A stretch of 64,000 bases of DNA from T1Sed10-7 sp040904745 (GTDB taxonomy: Bacteria > Actinomycetota > Nitriliruptoria > Nitriliruptorales > Nitriliruptoraceae), in NCBI GenBank assembly GCA_040904745.1, contig JBBDSW010000186.1, positions 14,768 to 78,767 on the forward strand, read 5' to 3'. Below the pieces are notes generated by a model that was given only the letters and a program-made list of their open reading frames with translations, searched no databases and was not told the DNA's origin. Shown here piece after piece: positions 15,585 to 25,043 of the stretch. Every line of letters begins with the position of its first letter. Position 1 is the first letter of the stretch. The translations under genes were made by a program, and so were the position numbers.

Positions 15585-17042
15585 TCAGCACACGGGGCTG
15601 ATCGTCGGCCAGGGGTTGACCCAGCTCCCACCGCTGCGGCGGCCGAGGTGGAGGTGGGGAGGGGTGCCGCGGGCGTTACCGGTGGTCCCGACCGTGCCGA
15701 TCGTCTGCCCGGCCGCGACCGAGGCCCCGGGTGCGATGCCGGAGGCGACCGAGTCGAGGTGCGCGTTGTACCACTCGCTGCCATCGGCGGTCCGGTAGGT
15801 CACGGTGATCCCGCCCAGCGATGTCGGAGCGGACGGCGGGTTCCAACGCACGATCGTGGCGTCGTGGACCGCGACGACCGCCGTCCCACGACGGGCGAAG
15901 ATGTCGTTGCCCTGGTGGTAGCGGCCACCGGAACGCGGGTATCCCCAGTCGTTGCTGAAGTCACGTCCCGCCACGGCCCCCTGGACCGGGCAGACGATCC
16001 CGGAGATGCCGGGACCTCCACCGGCACCGGGGGTCGACAGCCGCCCGCCGCCGGAGGACCCGCTGCCGCCGGCGGCCGCAGCAGCCTCACGCGCCTTGCG
16101 ACGTTCCTCCTCGCGTTGGGCAGCCTCCTCAGCAGCCCGGGCGCGTGCCAGATCGTCACGGAGCTCGTCCGTGCGGGACTCGACGCTGGCCAGGAGCACC
16201 GACGCGTCGGCCTCCTCGCTCTCGAGTCCCCCGATCAGGACCCGCTGGGCCTCCTCGTCGGCGGCGACCTCGGCAGCCAGGGTGGCTGCCTCCTCGCGCA
16301 GCTCCTCGACGACCACCAGCGTGTCGGCCGCCTCCGCCTCGGCCTGGAGGGCTTCGCTGCGGGCGGACGCGGCTTCCTCGGCCCGCTCCTGGCGCGCCTT
16401 GCGGAGCCCGAAGACCCGCTGCACGGTGGCGTCCTGGACGTCCACGACCGTCTCCAGCTGCTTCATCCCCACCGAGAACTCGTTGGGATCCTCGGCGCGC
16501 CGAAGCATCTCCAGCGCGATGGCTCCGGCCTGGGCGCCGCTCGAACCGTGTTTGAAGGTGTGGACGAGTTGCTCGGCCAGGCGTCGTTCCTGCTCGGCCA
16601 GTTCCTCCTCGGCCTCGGTCAGGAGCTCCTCCGACCGCTCGTGCGCGGCGATCGCCTCGTCGCGCCGCTCCTCGGCCTCGGCCAGGGCGGCCTCGGCCAG
16701 ATCGACCTGGCCCTCCGCAGCGACCAGCCGGTCACGCGCATCCGCCAGGCGGGCGCCGATCTGAGCCAGTTCCTCCTCGGCTGCCGTCAGGTCCGAGCGC
16801 ACCGAACCGAGCTCATCGGCGATCCGATCCCGCTCGCGCTGCTGTTCGGCGAACTCGCGTTCCAGCTCCGCGCTCGATCGCTCCTGTGCCAGCCCGGCGG
16901 ACAGCGTCGCACTCGGAGCGAGCAGCGGGACCGCGAGGAGCAGCGCCAGACCGATCGCGAGCAACGCCCGGCACGGGTGGACGCCCGGCGTCACCCGTCG
17001 TTCGCGCTCACCTGTGTGTCTCGGCACCCGCCTCCACCGCAC
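15585..17042 (-). CDS. Secreted coiled-coil M23 peptidase (peptidoglycan hydrolase)
   Basis: 485 aa at the GTG used here; nearer GTGs at residues 6 and 17 are alternatives because no start has an ideal ribosome site. A signal peptide (LLAIGLALLLAVPLLAPSA) leads into a long coiled coil, about 55-320, rich in E, A and R. A glycine-serine linker precedes the M23 domain, about 360-480, with HQGNDIFARRG and HLHLGR supplying zinc ligands. Such EnvC/CwlO-like proteins cut peptidoglycan cross-bridges during division or are their activators. The catalytic set looks intact. Confidence 0.85.
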   Translation of the reverse strand: MRWRRVPRHTGERERRVTPGVHPCRALLAIGLALLLAVPLLAPSATLSAGLAQERSSAELEREFAEQQRERDRIADELGSVRSDLTAAEEELAQIGARLADARDRLVAAEGQVDLAEAALAEAEERRDEAIAAHERSEELLTEAEEELAEQERRLAEQLVHTFKHGSSGAQAGAIALEMLRRAEDPNEFSVGMKQLETVVDVQDATVQRVFGLRKARQERAEEAASARSEALQAEAEAADTLVVVEELREEAATLAAEVAADEEAQRVLIGGLESEEADASVLLASVESRTDELRDDLARARAAEEAAQREEERRKAREAAAAAGGSGSSGGGRLSTPGAGGGPGISGIVCPVQGAVAGRDFSNDWGYPRSGGRYHQGNDIFARRGTAVVAVHDATIVRWNPPSAPTSLGGITVTYRTADGSEWYNAHLDSVASGIAPGASVAAGQTIGTVGTTGNARGTPPHLHLGRRSGGSWVNPWPTISPVC

Positions 17043-17248
17043 CCGTCATCGCCGCCGTCACTCCTGTGTGTACCTGAGTGTGGCGCATGATGCCAGTGTT
17101 GCTGTTGTCATGAGCGCTCACAACCGCGTCGCGACCCGGCGGTACGGACGGCACACACCGACACGGCTACCCCCGCACGCCGTCGTATCGACCGACCCGG
17201 CGCCGACCTTCATCCGGGACCGGACCGTACCGGCGGCGACGCCCGAGG

Positions 17249-17267
17249 AACCCGCTGTGCGGGAACG
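17249..17267. repeat. Direct repeat copy 1 with internal hairpin
   Basis: AACCCGCTGTGCGGGAACG, containing CCCGC-TGT-GCGGG, an inverted repeat with a 3-nt loop. An identical 19-bp copy begins 51 bp further on. Flanking bases differ. Confidence 0.55.
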
Positions 17268-17299
17268 ATCTGCACTCCCAGGCCGGGGAGCTCCCGCGC

Positions 17300-17318
17300 A
17301 ACCCGCTGTGCGGGAACG
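17300..17318. repeat. Direct repeat copy 2 with internal hairpin
   Basis: Exact copy of the 19-bp motif starting at 17249. It lies 96 bp before the AtuA-like start. Paired helical-phase copies (51 bp is close to five turns) would suit cooperative protein binding, but no regulator is known. Confidence 0.55.
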
Positions 17319-17414
17319 GATCGCACCCCACCGGCGGGCACTCGCCACCGGCCAGCCCCAAGGCTCCCACTACCGTCGCCCGCGACAGGACGACCGTCCA
17401 CGTCGGAGGCTCCA

Positions 17415-19244
17415 GTGGCAGAGGACGAGGTGCTGCGGGTCGGCGGCGGCTCCGGCTTCTACGGCGACCGGTTCGAGGCGATGGCGGAGCTGGTCGAGGG
17501 TGGACCGCTGGATGTGCTCACCGGGGACTACCTCGCCGAGCTCACGATGCTGATCCTGTGGCGTACCCGCCGGAAGGACCCGCATGCCGGGTACGCGCGC
17601 TCGTTCCTCCGCCAGGCACGCGAGCTCCTCGTTCCCTGCCTCGACCGCGGCATCCGTATCGTCGTGAACGCCGGCGGGCTCAACCCGTCCGGCCTCGCGG
17701 ATGCCCTCGGCCAGCTGGCTGGCGAGCTCGGCCGAGCTCCCCGCATCGCCCAGGTCGCCGGGGACGATCTCCTCCCGCGCCTCGACGAGCTCACCGCCGC
17801 CGGCCACGCGCCGGTGCACGCGGCGACGGGGGCGCCGCTCGCTGCGCTGGCGACCCCACCGATCACGGCGAACGCCTACCTCGGTGCTGCGGGCATCGCC
17901 CGGGCGCTGTCCGCCGGGGCCGACGTGGTCATCACCGGACGGGTCACGGATGCGAGCCTCACGGTCGGGCCCGCGATGTGGCGTTTCGGCTGGCGGCGCG
18001 ACGACCACGACCGGATCGCCGGAGCCATGGTCGCCGGCCACGTGATCGAGTGCGGTGCCCAGGCGACCGGCGGGAACTACGCCTTCTTCACCGAGGTGGC
18101 GGGGCTCGAGCACGTCGGGTTCCCGATCGCCGAGCTCCACGCCGACGGGTCGTCGGTCATCACCAAGCACGACGGGACGGGCGGCATCGTCTCCGTGGGC
18201 ACGGTCACCGCACAACTGCTCTACGAGGTGGAGGGGCCCCGCTACCTCGGCCCCGACGCCGTCGCACGCCTGGATCACGTCCAGCTGACCGTCGACGGCG
18301 ACGATCGGGTCCGCATCTCGAACGTGCGCGGCGAGCCACCCCCGATGACGCGCAAGGTCGCGGTGAACACGCTCGGTGGCTTCCGCAACCAGGCCACCTT
18401 CCTCCTGACCGGCCTCGACATCGAGGCCAAGGCCGACCTCGTCCGACGCCAGCTCGCCCGCCGCGTCGATCTGGATGCCCTGGACCGGGTCGACGTGCAG
18501 CTCGTCCGCTCGGATCAGCCGGACGCCCCGACCAACGCCCAGGCGATCGCCACCATGACGATCACCGTCGAGCACCACGATCCCGAGACGATCTCCCGGA
18601 GACGGTTCGGCGACGCCTGCGTCGCGCTCGCGCTCGCCAGCTACCCGGGCTTCGCACTGACCGCGCCTCCACGGGATGCGGAGCCGTTCGGGCGGTACTG
18701 GCCCGGGCTGATCGCGGCAGCGCGGACCCCGGAACGTGTCACGCTGCCGGACGGGCGGGTCGAGGAGGTACCGGCGCCGGCTCCCCACCGCGGGTCCCGC
18801 AGCGAGCCCACCCTCGATCCACCCGCTCCGCCGGATCCGGGATCGCTGCCCTCGGTGCCGTCGGGGCCGCGTCTTCCACGCCCCCTGGGGCTGCTCGCCG
18901 GAGCGCGCTCCGGGGACAAGGGTGGGGACGCGAACGTCGGCCTGTGGGTCCGTGACCCGTCCCAGCTTGGTTGGCTCGTCGAGGTCGCCGGAGACCCGGA
19001 GGCCGCGAGAACCCTGCTGCCCGAGGCCGCAGGGCTCGACATCGAGGTCCACGTCCTCCCGCGGCTGTCCGCGGTGAACATCGTCGTGCGGGGCCTGTTG
19101 GGCGAGGGTGTCGCCTCGGCGGTGCGGGTGGATCCGCAGGCCAAGGGCCTCGGGGAGTACCTGCGCTCACGGATCGTCGACATCCCGTCGGTGTGGCTGC
19201 GCTCCTCCGACGAGGCGGGAGCTCACGCCGAGGCGGCGCGGTAG
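17415..19244 (+). CDS. AtuA / DUF1446 acyclic-terpene-utilisation family protein
   Basis: 609 aa, GTG start 6 nt after GGAGG. The N-terminal DUF1446 domain has VLRVGGGSGFYGDRFEAM, VVNAGGLNPSGLADAL and GADVVITGRVTDASL. The C-terminal AtuA-like ferredoxin-fold domain begins around LLAGARSGDKGGDANVGLW. Both domains are in one chain, the full-length form. AtuA belongs to the citronellol/geraniol degradation cluster of Pseudomonas, but its reaction is not defined, and no partner atu genes (acyl-CoA carboxylase, isohexenylglutaconyl-CoA hydratase) are seen here. Its 3' end overlaps the convergent SWIM gene by 22 bp. Confidence 0.85.
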   Translation: MAEDEVLRVGGGSGFYGDRFEAMAELVEGGPLDVLTGDYLAELTMLILWRTRRKDPHAGYARSFLRQARELLVPCLDRGIRIVVNAGGLNPSGLADALGQLAGELGRAPRIAQVAGDDLLPRLDELTAAGHAPVHAATGAPLAALATPPITANAYLGAAGIARALSAGADVVITGRVTDASLTVGPAMWRFGWRRDDHDRIAGAMVAGHVIECGAQATGGNYAFFTEVAGLEHVGFPIAELHADGSSVITKHDGTGGIVSVGTVTAQLLYEVEGPRYLGPDAVARLDHVQLTVDGDDRVRISNVRGEPPPMTRKVAVNTLGGFRNQATFLLTGLDIEAKADLVRRQLARRVDLDALDRVDVQLVRSDQPDAPTNAQAIATMTITVEHHDPETISRRRFGDACVALALASYPGFALTAPPRDAEPFGRYWPGLIAAARTPERVTLPDGRVEEVPAPAPHRGSRSEPTLDPPAPPDPGSLPSVPSGPRLPRPLGLLAGARSGDKGGDANVGLWVRDPSQLGWLVEVAGDPEAARTLLPEAAGLDIEVHVLPRLSAVNIVVRGLLGEGVASAVRVDPQAKGLGEYLRSRIVDIPSVWLRSSDEAGAHAEAAR

Positions 19245-20173
19245 CGGGTCCGGTCGCCGGAGCCGGTCCGGAGGACCGCACCGGTCTCGAAGAGCCGGTC
19301 CAGTTCGGCACGGACCGCCTCCTCGTCGCGCCCGAGCGCTTCGGCGAGTGCGGCGGCGGTCACGACCCGGTGCGCCCGGAGCTCGGCCAGCAGGAGCTCC
19401 TCGTCGGCGGCTGCCGCACCGTCCCCCGCGGCCAGCCGCCAGGCTGCGGCGGCGGCGCGCTCGATCAGCGCGGCGAACGGCTCCTCGTCGTCGATCCCCG
19501 GCGGCGGACCGAGCTGGCGGAGCAGAGCGGCCGGGTCCTCGACGGGTGCCGGATGCAGGACGATGGCATCGAGGTCGCCGCGGGCCGCGGTGAACCCCTC
19601 CGAGAGGTCCAGGGCGGTCGCCGCCCCCTCGTCCGCCTCGTCGCCCCGACGCAACGCCGCGAGCAGGTCCTCGCGGTCCCTTCCACGCAGGGTGAGCAGC
19701 AGCGTCGGGTCACGATCGATCTGCACGCTGGTCAGCGTGTGGACAGCGGCAACGTGGCGACAGAGCGCGGCCCGCTCGGGGCAGGTGCAGGTGAAGGTGA
19801 GCTCGTCCAGGGTCGGCAGCAGGGCCACCCCGGCCCCCTCCAAGGTCTCCACGAGCGCGGTGGTCAACTCACCCTCGAGCAGCGCGGCGATGAAGCGGAG
19901 CTCCCGCGCGAGCGCGCGCTCCGCAGCGGCCCACGCCGCCTCGCCAGGCATCACCCACCGGATCGTGACGGCGTAGGGCCTAGCACGCTCCTCCGTGACG
20001 CTCGCGCGCACCTCGCCCGGGACGACCAGGAGATCGTCCACGGCCCCCCGCCGAGCCAGCGCCTGGCCACGCTGGACCCGTTGGGCAGCGCCGGCTCCCG
20101 CGTCGTCGAGGAGCGAGAGCACCCGCTCGCCCCACCAGCGACGGACCTCGGTGCGTACGGCCGTCGAGCTCAT
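19223..20173 (-). CDS. SWIM zinc-finger protein
   Basis: 316 aa. Start ATG overlaps the stop of the helicase gene (ATGA), so the pair is coupled. The SWIM motif FTCTCPERAALCRHVAAV (CxC...CxH) lies at about 130-150, with the usual upstream beta stretch. The C-terminal quarter contains a winged-helix-like segment (VVTAAALAEALGRDEEAVRAEL). SWIM proteins beside SNF2 helicases are a widespread pair thought to act on DNA or DNA-bound proteins. Its precise task is unknown. Confidence 0.85.
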   Translation of the reverse strand: MSSTAVRTEVRRWWGERVLSLLDDAGAGAAQRVQRGQALARRGAVDDLLVVPGEVRASVTEERARPYAVTIRWVMPGEAAWAAAERALARELRFIAALLEGELTTALVETLEGAGVALLPTLDELTFTCTCPERAALCRHVAAVHTLTSVQIDRDPTLLLTLRGRDREDLLAALRRGDEADEGAATALDLSEGFTAARGDLDAIVLHPAPVEDPAALLRQLGPPPGIDDEEPFAALIERAAAAAWRLAAGDGAAAADEELLLAELRAHRVVTAAALAEALGRDEEAVRAELDRLFETGAVLRTGSGDRTRYRAASA

Positions 20174-23100
20174 CCGCCACCTCCGGGCAGCGCGACCAGG
20201 CGAGGCCGGCCGGCAGGGGTGTCCTGCGCCGCCGCGTCGGGCCCGCCTCCGTCATCGAGTTCGTCCGCGTCGTCGAGGTGGTCGCTGGACAGGGCGACGA
20301 GCTCCCGGAGCTCATCGTCATCGAGTTCGGTGACCCAGGACTCCCCGCTACCGACGACGGCGTCGGCCAGGGCACGCTTGCGCTCCAGGAGGTCGGCGAT
20401 GCGCTCCTCGAGGGTGCCTGCGGTCACCAGCCGGTGCACCGTGACGGTCTCGGTCTGCCCGATGCGGTGGGCACGGTCGGTGGCCTGGTCCTCGACCGCA
20501 GGGTTCCACCAGCGGTCGAAGTGGATGACGTGGTTCGCGCGGGTGAGGTTGAGTCCGGTGCCGCCGGCACGTAGTGACACGAGCAGGATCGGCGGCGCAT
20601 CGTCGTCGATCTGGAAGCGCTCGACCATGTCGTCCCGCTGGGCCAAGGGGACGCCGCCGTGGAGGAACGGCACCTCCGGCAGGCCGAGTCGGTCGGCCAG
20701 GTGGGAGACGAGCAACTCCCCCATCTCGCGGAACTGCGTGAACACCAGCACGCGGTCGCCCCCGTCGACGATCTCGGTCAGGATCTCGGTCGCGCGGGCG
20801 AGCTTCCCGCTGCGACCCGGGAGCCTCCCCTCGTCACGCAGGTACTGGCGTGGGTGGTTGCAGATCTGTTTGAGCGCCGTGAGCAGCGCGAGGATGCGAC
20901 CGCGGCGTTCGAACGCGGTACCGCCGAGACCCTCACTGGAGAACGCCCGCTCGACGGTGGCCTGGTAGAGGGCCGCCTGTTCCCGGGTGAGCGCACACGA
21001 GACGGTGATCTCCTGCTTGGGGGGCAGATCGACGGCGACCTCGGGATCGTCCTTGCGTCGTCGCAGCACGAACGGTGCGATCAGGCGACGCAGGCGGGTC
21101 GCGGCGGCATCGTCGTGCCAGCGTTCGACCGGCACGGCGAAACGGTCGTTGAACGCCCGCTGGCTGCCGAGCAGACCGGGGTTGGTCACGTCGATGATCG
21201 ACCACAGCTCCGAGAGCCGGTTCTCGATCGGGGTACCCGTCATGGCGATCCGGCTGCGTGCGTGCAGCGACCGTGCCGCCCGGGCCCCCTTCGACGACGG
21301 GTTCTTGATCTGCTGGGCCTCGTCGAAGACGACGACATCGAAGTCCACGTCCTCGAGCATGCCGATGTCCCGGCGCAGCAACGCGTAGGAGGTCACCGCG
21401 ACCTGGCCCGGTTCGAACGCGCGCGAGGTCACCGGCCGCTCGGTGCCATGGTGACGGACGATCGGGAGGTCCGGCGCGAACCGTCGGATCTCCCGCTCCC
21501 AGTTGCCGACGACCGAGGTCGGACAGACGACGAGGTGGGGCCGATCCTGGCGGGAACCGGTCATCAGGGCGATCGCCTGCAGCGTCTTCCCGAGGCCCAT
21601 CTGATCGGCGAGGACGGCGCCCAGGCCGAGTTCCGTGAGCCGCTGCAGCCACGCCACCCCGCGAGCCTGGTACGGGCGCAGCTGACCCTCGATACCGACG
21701 ATGCGCGCCGCTTCCGGTGCATCGCTGGCGCGGAGCCGCTCGAGCAACTGGCCGATGGTGCCGTCGGCCACCGTCTCCACCGGCCCGAGGTCCTCCACGT
21801 GGTGCTGGCCGGAGAGGGCCGCCGCCAGCGCCTCGGTCAACCCGAGAGACGCCGAGGTCCCCGCCAGCGCACGCATCCGGTCGACCTCGTCGTGGTCGAC
21901 GTGTACCCACCGGCCCCGCCAGCGCACCAGGGGCTGCTGCAGCGCGACGATCCGGGAGAACTCCTCCGCGGAGATCTCGTCGTCGCCGAGGGCGATCTCG
22001 TAGCGCAGATCGGTCAGCGCGCTCGCCGACAGCCCATCGTCACCGCGCGTCCGGGGCGCACCCACGGTGTTGCTCCCGATGCGGACCCGCAACCGGAGTC
22101 GACGGCCGGAGGCATCGGCGAGCTCGGGCGGGAGCTCGACGCCGATCCCGGCGGCCACCAACCCATCGCGGGCGTCTCCGAGGAGCTGCGCCGCCTCGCC
22201 CGCCGCGAGCGCGAGGCTGGTCGGCTCCCGTTCCATCAGCGCCCGGTCGAGCGGCGGGAACAGACGAGCCGCCGCCGCCAGTCCCCGTGCGAGCGTGGCC
22301 TCGGGATCATCGAGGCGACGCTCGGCGAGGAGCAGCGGCTCGCTGCCGCGGGACCAGACCTCCTCCGCGCTCACCTGCGCCCGGGGGTCCGCGGTGGAAC
22401 GCAGGCCGAACCGCAGGATCCAGGGGGCATCATCGTCCGCTGCACCGGTGGTTGGAGGACCGTTCGTCGCGGTGGCCGGCGAAGTGGGGGCCTCGAGTCG
22501 GAGCGCGAGGCGAGCGGTCGCCCGGCTGGCGGTCCCGAGCACCGGCGCGGACCAGTCCTCGACGTCGGAGGCGACGTCCTCGGCGGGCAGCCGCAGGTGG
22601 GTGACGGTCGGATCGCTCCCACCCAGCGCATCGACCCACATCTGGGACCACGGTCGTCGTGGCCCTCGTCGACGTGGGTCGAGCTCGGGCCGACGGCCCT
22701 CCCGCGCGCACGCGTCCGCGACGGCGTCGAGGAAGGCATGCAGCAACTCGACCGCCGGCCACGGTGTCCCGTTCGGGTCCCGTACCGCGTGCGCCGCCAC
22801 CGGCAGGGCTGCGGCGAGCTGGGTGGGTCGGTCATCGGACCAGGCCACGGCGCGCCAGGCGGCACGACCCTCCCCCGGGGTGTCGGTCGCCTGGAAGCCC
22901 GGCAGCAGGCGACCGGCAGCGACCAACTCCAGGGCGAGCTTGGCGGCGACGCTCCACCCGAGGACCGCCGCGGACGGTCGTGCCCAGGCCGGCCAATCGC
23001 CTCCCGGCGGCAGGGTCGCCAGGATCCGGACCGCGGGCAGTACGGGGATGCGACGCGCCGGGACGTTGTCGGGCTCGAGGCCACGGTCGCCGACCCGGAA

Positions 23101-23277
23101 CGTCCGCAGCTCGCTCGGCTCACCGCCGGGGAGACCGAGCTCTGCGCTCGCCTCGACGAGCCTGGCATGGACCAGCTCGGCGTCCTCGCCCGCGGTACCT
23201 GTCAGCCAGATCGCGAACGTGCCTCCCGCGGGCACGGGCCCCCCGGGAACGAACGTGAGCTGCGGACGAACGGTCAC
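20170..23277 (-). CDS. SNF2-family DEAD/DEAH-box helicase
   Basis: 1035 aa from a GTG with GGAG 9 nt upstream; a longer frame runs on but overlaps the 84-aa gene on the other strand and lacks homology. The C-terminal half holds the helicase: DQMGLGKTLQAIALM (Walker A), VVFDEAQQIKN (motif II, DEAQ), TGTPIENRLSELW, FTQFREMGELL, and GGTGLNLTRANHVIHFD with RAHRIGQ (motifs V/VI). The N-terminal half matches the SNF2-associated bacterial domain. The ATPase likely translocates on duplex DNA, together with the coupled SWIM protein. Confidence 0.9.
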   Translation of the reverse strand: MTVRPQLTFVPGGPVPAGGTFAIWLTGTAGEDAELVHARLVEASAELGLPGGEPSELRTFRVGDRGLEPDNVPARRIPVLPAVRILATLPPGGDWPAWARPSAAVLGWSVAAKLALELVAAGRLLPGFQATDTPGEGRAAWRAVAWSDDRPTQLAAALPVAAHAVRDPNGTPWPAVELLHAFLDAVADACAREGRRPELDPRRRGPRRPWSQMWVDALGGSDPTVTHLRLPAEDVASDVEDWSAPVLGTASRATARLALRLEAPTSPATATNGPPTTGAADDDAPWILRFGLRSTADPRAQVSAEEVWSRGSEPLLLAERRLDDPEATLARGLAAAARLFPPLDRALMEREPTSLALAAGEAAQLLGDARDGLVAAGIGVELPPELADASGRRLRLRVRIGSNTVGAPRTRGDDGLSASALTDLRYEIALGDDEISAEEFSRIVALQQPLVRWRGRWVHVDHDEVDRMRALAGTSASLGLTEALAAALSGQHHVEDLGPVETVADGTIGQLLERLRASDAPEAARIVGIEGQLRPYQARGVAWLQRLTELGLGAVLADQMGLGKTLQAIALMTGSRQDRPHLVVCPTSVVGNWEREIRRFAPDLPIVRHHGTERPVTSRAFEPGQVAVTSYALLRRDIGMLEDVDFDVVVFDEAQQIKNPSSKGARAARSLHARSRIAMTGTPIENRLSELWSIIDVTNPGLLGSQRAFNDRFAVPVERWHDDAAATRLRRLIAPFVLRRRKDDPEVAVDLPPKQEITVSCALTREQAALYQATVERAFSSEGLGGTAFERRGRILALLTALKQICNHPRQYLRDEGRLPGRSGKLARATEILTEIVDGGDRVLVFTQFREMGELLVSHLADRLGLPEVPFLHGGVPLAQRDDMVERFQIDDDAPPILLVSLRAGGTGLNLTRANHVIHFDRWWNPAVEDQATDRAHRIGQTETVTVHRLVTAGTLEERIADLLERKRALADAVVGSGESWVTELDDDELRELVALSSDHLDDADELDDGGGPDAAAQDTPAGRPRLVALPGGGG

Positions 23278-23500
23278 GTCAGGTGTCTCCGACGGGAAGA
23301 GGCGGCCCACCAGCGTAGGGGTTCGGGACGGCGACCTCGTGCGGCCGAGCTTGCGCGCGGTCGCCGCAGGTCGTGGACAAGTCGCGGGTGAGCGGGGCAT
23401 CCTGTGAAGCAGCGGCACCGAAATAGGGGTACGTCGCCCCGGGTTCCCTACCCAGAGTGACACCCACGCTCCCGTCTGGCTTCCCTGTCTGGAGGCGACC
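23278..23500. promoter_or_regulatory. Divergent intergenic region between SNF2 helicase and 84-aa gene
   Basis: 223 bp without a gene. It must carry both promoters. I see no convincing operator or -10 box. Confidence 0.4.
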
Positions 23501-23755
23501 GTGTCCGAGACCAACACCGCGACGGCCAACCCCGTCTCGACCAACGACCGTGCGGTCGCATGGCTCGAGGACGAGTTCCCGGGTTGGACCATCGACATCG
23601 ACGAGACCGCGACCTGGGAAGGCGATCTGCGTTCCCTCTGGATCGCTCGCCGCGAGGGCCACCACCCGCAGGCTGAGCTCTCCGCCGCCAAGCTGCACAG
23701 CCGCCTGAGTGACTACCTGAAGCGCGAGGAACGTCGCCGCGCCTTCTCGAACTGA
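23501..23755 (+). CDS. 84-aa hypothetical protein
   Basis: Small soluble acidic protein. The GTG start lies 5 nt after GGAGG. Notable segments are AVAWLEDEFPGWTIDIDET and LWIARREGHHPQAELSAAKL, then a basic helical C-terminus (LKREERRRAF). I do not recognise a named family. Coding-like amino-acid composition, a strong ribosome site and independent placement between two real genes argue that it is real. It stands alone, transcribed away from the helicase. Confidence 0.65.
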   Translation: MSETNTATANPVSTNDRAVAWLEDEFPGWTIDIDETATWEGDLRSLWIARREGHHPQAELSAAKLHSRLSDYLKREERRRAFSN

Positions 23756-23855
23756 CCCCCTCCCGGCAGCCGTCGCGGGTGGGACACCCGTGGTCGTCAG
23801 CGGATCCGACCCGGTCGCCTCGACCGCCGGACCGTGACATCGGAGCAGGGCGCGC

Positions 23856-25043
23856 ATGACCCTCCTCGACCTGCTCCTCGCCCTGTTGCTCGTGGCGGCC
23901 ATCCGGTCGGGGTGGCGAGCCGGACTCCTCACGCGCGTCAGCCTGTGGGTCGGCCTCGTCCTCGGGCTCCTGGTCTCCGCCTGGACCGTGCCGCTGGTGC
24001 TCGGCTGGTTGGCGGAGACCGCCTCCACCACGCGCTTCGTCGTGGCGGTCACGACGCTCGCGGCCACGGTCACCTTGGTCGCGACGATCCTCGGTCAGCT
24101 CGGCGCATCGCTCGGGCGGGTCGTGGCACGCACGCCGATGGCGAACCTGGACCGTGCCGCCGGCGCGGTCGCCGGCGCGGCCCTCGTCGTCATCGGTGCG
24201 TGGCTGGTGCTCCCGATCGCCGCCGAGGTCCCGGGCACGCTCGGTGAGCAGGCCAGCGGTTCGCGGGGCGCCCGGATCCTCGCCCAGTGGACACCGCCCG
24301 CACCGGACGTCTCGGACGGCGTCCGACGCCTGGTGGCCGGGAGCCGGTTCCCCGAGGTCATCGCCGAACTCGACCCCGTGTCCACGGCCCTGCCCCCGCC
24401 CGGCGAGATCGCCGTGGATGCCGAGGTCGTGGCGGCCGCGACGGCTGCGTCGGTACGGGTCTCGGCGAGCGGCTGTGACGCGCGCTACGACGGTTCCGGG
24501 GTGACCGTCGCAGCGAACATGGTGCTCACCAACGCGCACGTGGTCGCCGGTTCGGACGAGGTCCAGATCCGTCGTTCCGATGGCGTGCAACTCCCGGGCA
24601 GGGTCGTCGCCTTCGATCCGGACCGCGACCTCGCTCTCGTCGAGGTGGCCGAACTCGACCGGGATCCGCTCCGGCTCGGCCACGGCGAGACCCGTGACGA
24701 GGCGGTCGTCATCGGCTACCCCGGTGGCCAGCCGGACCCTCGCGTCGCGCCGGTCCGCATCGAGCAGCGACGTACGGCGCTCGGCCGCGACATCTACGGC
24801 CTCGACGAGACCGAACGGGAGGTCCTGTTCCTCGCCGCGAGCCTGCTGCCGGGGGACTCCGGCGCTCCGCTCGTCAACCAGGCCGGCGAGGTGGTCGGGC
24901 TGGTGTTCGCGGTGAACCCGGACAACGACGGGTCGGCCTACGCCCTCGACCGTGAGGAGGTCGACGCGGTCCTCGCTGCTCCGCGGGTCACCGGGGCGAC
25001 GGGTCGCTGCCTGAGCACGGCCACGGTCGGCGCGGGCGACTGA
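23856..25043 (+). CDS. MarP-family membrane serine protease (CvpA domain plus trypsin-like protease)
   Basis: 395 aa. Four hydrophobic spans in the first 130 residues form a CvpA-like membrane domain. The periplasmic trypsin-like domain follows: His in TNAHVV, Asp in DPDRDLALVEV and Ser in LLPGDSGAPL complete the triad. Cysteines in SGCDARYDGSGV and near the C-terminus (GRCL) match the disulfide of MarP. In mycobacteria MarP is needed for acid resistance and cleaves a peptidoglycan hydrolase. A similar envelope stress role is inferred here. Confidence 0.87.
   Translation: MTLLDLLLALLLVAAIRSGWRAGLLTRVSLWVGLVLGLLVSAWTVPLVLGWLAETASTTRFVVAVTTLAATVTLVATILGQLGASLGRVVARTPMANLDRAAGAVAGAALVVIGAWLVLPIAAEVPGTLGEQASGSRGARILAQWTPPAPDVSDGVRRLVAGSRFPEVIAELDPVSTALPPPGEIAVDAEVVAAATAASVRVSASGCDARYDGSGVTVAANMVLTNAHVVAGSDEVQIRRSDGVQLPGRVVAFDPDRDLALVEVAELDRDPLRLGHGETRDEAVVIGYPGGQPDPRVAPVRIEQRRTALGRDIYGLDETEREVLFLAASLLPGDSGAPLVNQAGEVVGLVFAVNPDNDGSAYALDREEVDAVLAAPRVTGATGRCLSTATVGAGD

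Larger units (their letters stand above)
17043..17414. other. 372-bp intergenic region with a repeated hairpin motif
   Basis: This gap between the divergent M23 peptidase and AtuA-like genes holds no convincing gene. Its one clear structure is the 19-bp motif present twice, described separately. Promoters for both flanking genes should lie here but no clear -10/-35 pair stands out. Confidence 0.5.

Noticed and set aside
17249..17318. Possible CRISPR array
   Set aside because: Only two 19-bp copies, a 51-bp period, and no cas genes anywhere in the window.
20659..23391. Forward ORF of 910 aa over the helicase
   Set aside because: Antisense shadow of the helicase; rich in G, E, R, without motifs.
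23278..23691. N-terminal extension of the SNF2 helicase
   Set aside because: It overlaps the 84-aa gene antisense and lacks helicase or SNF2-associated features; a better GTG with a ribosome site exists.
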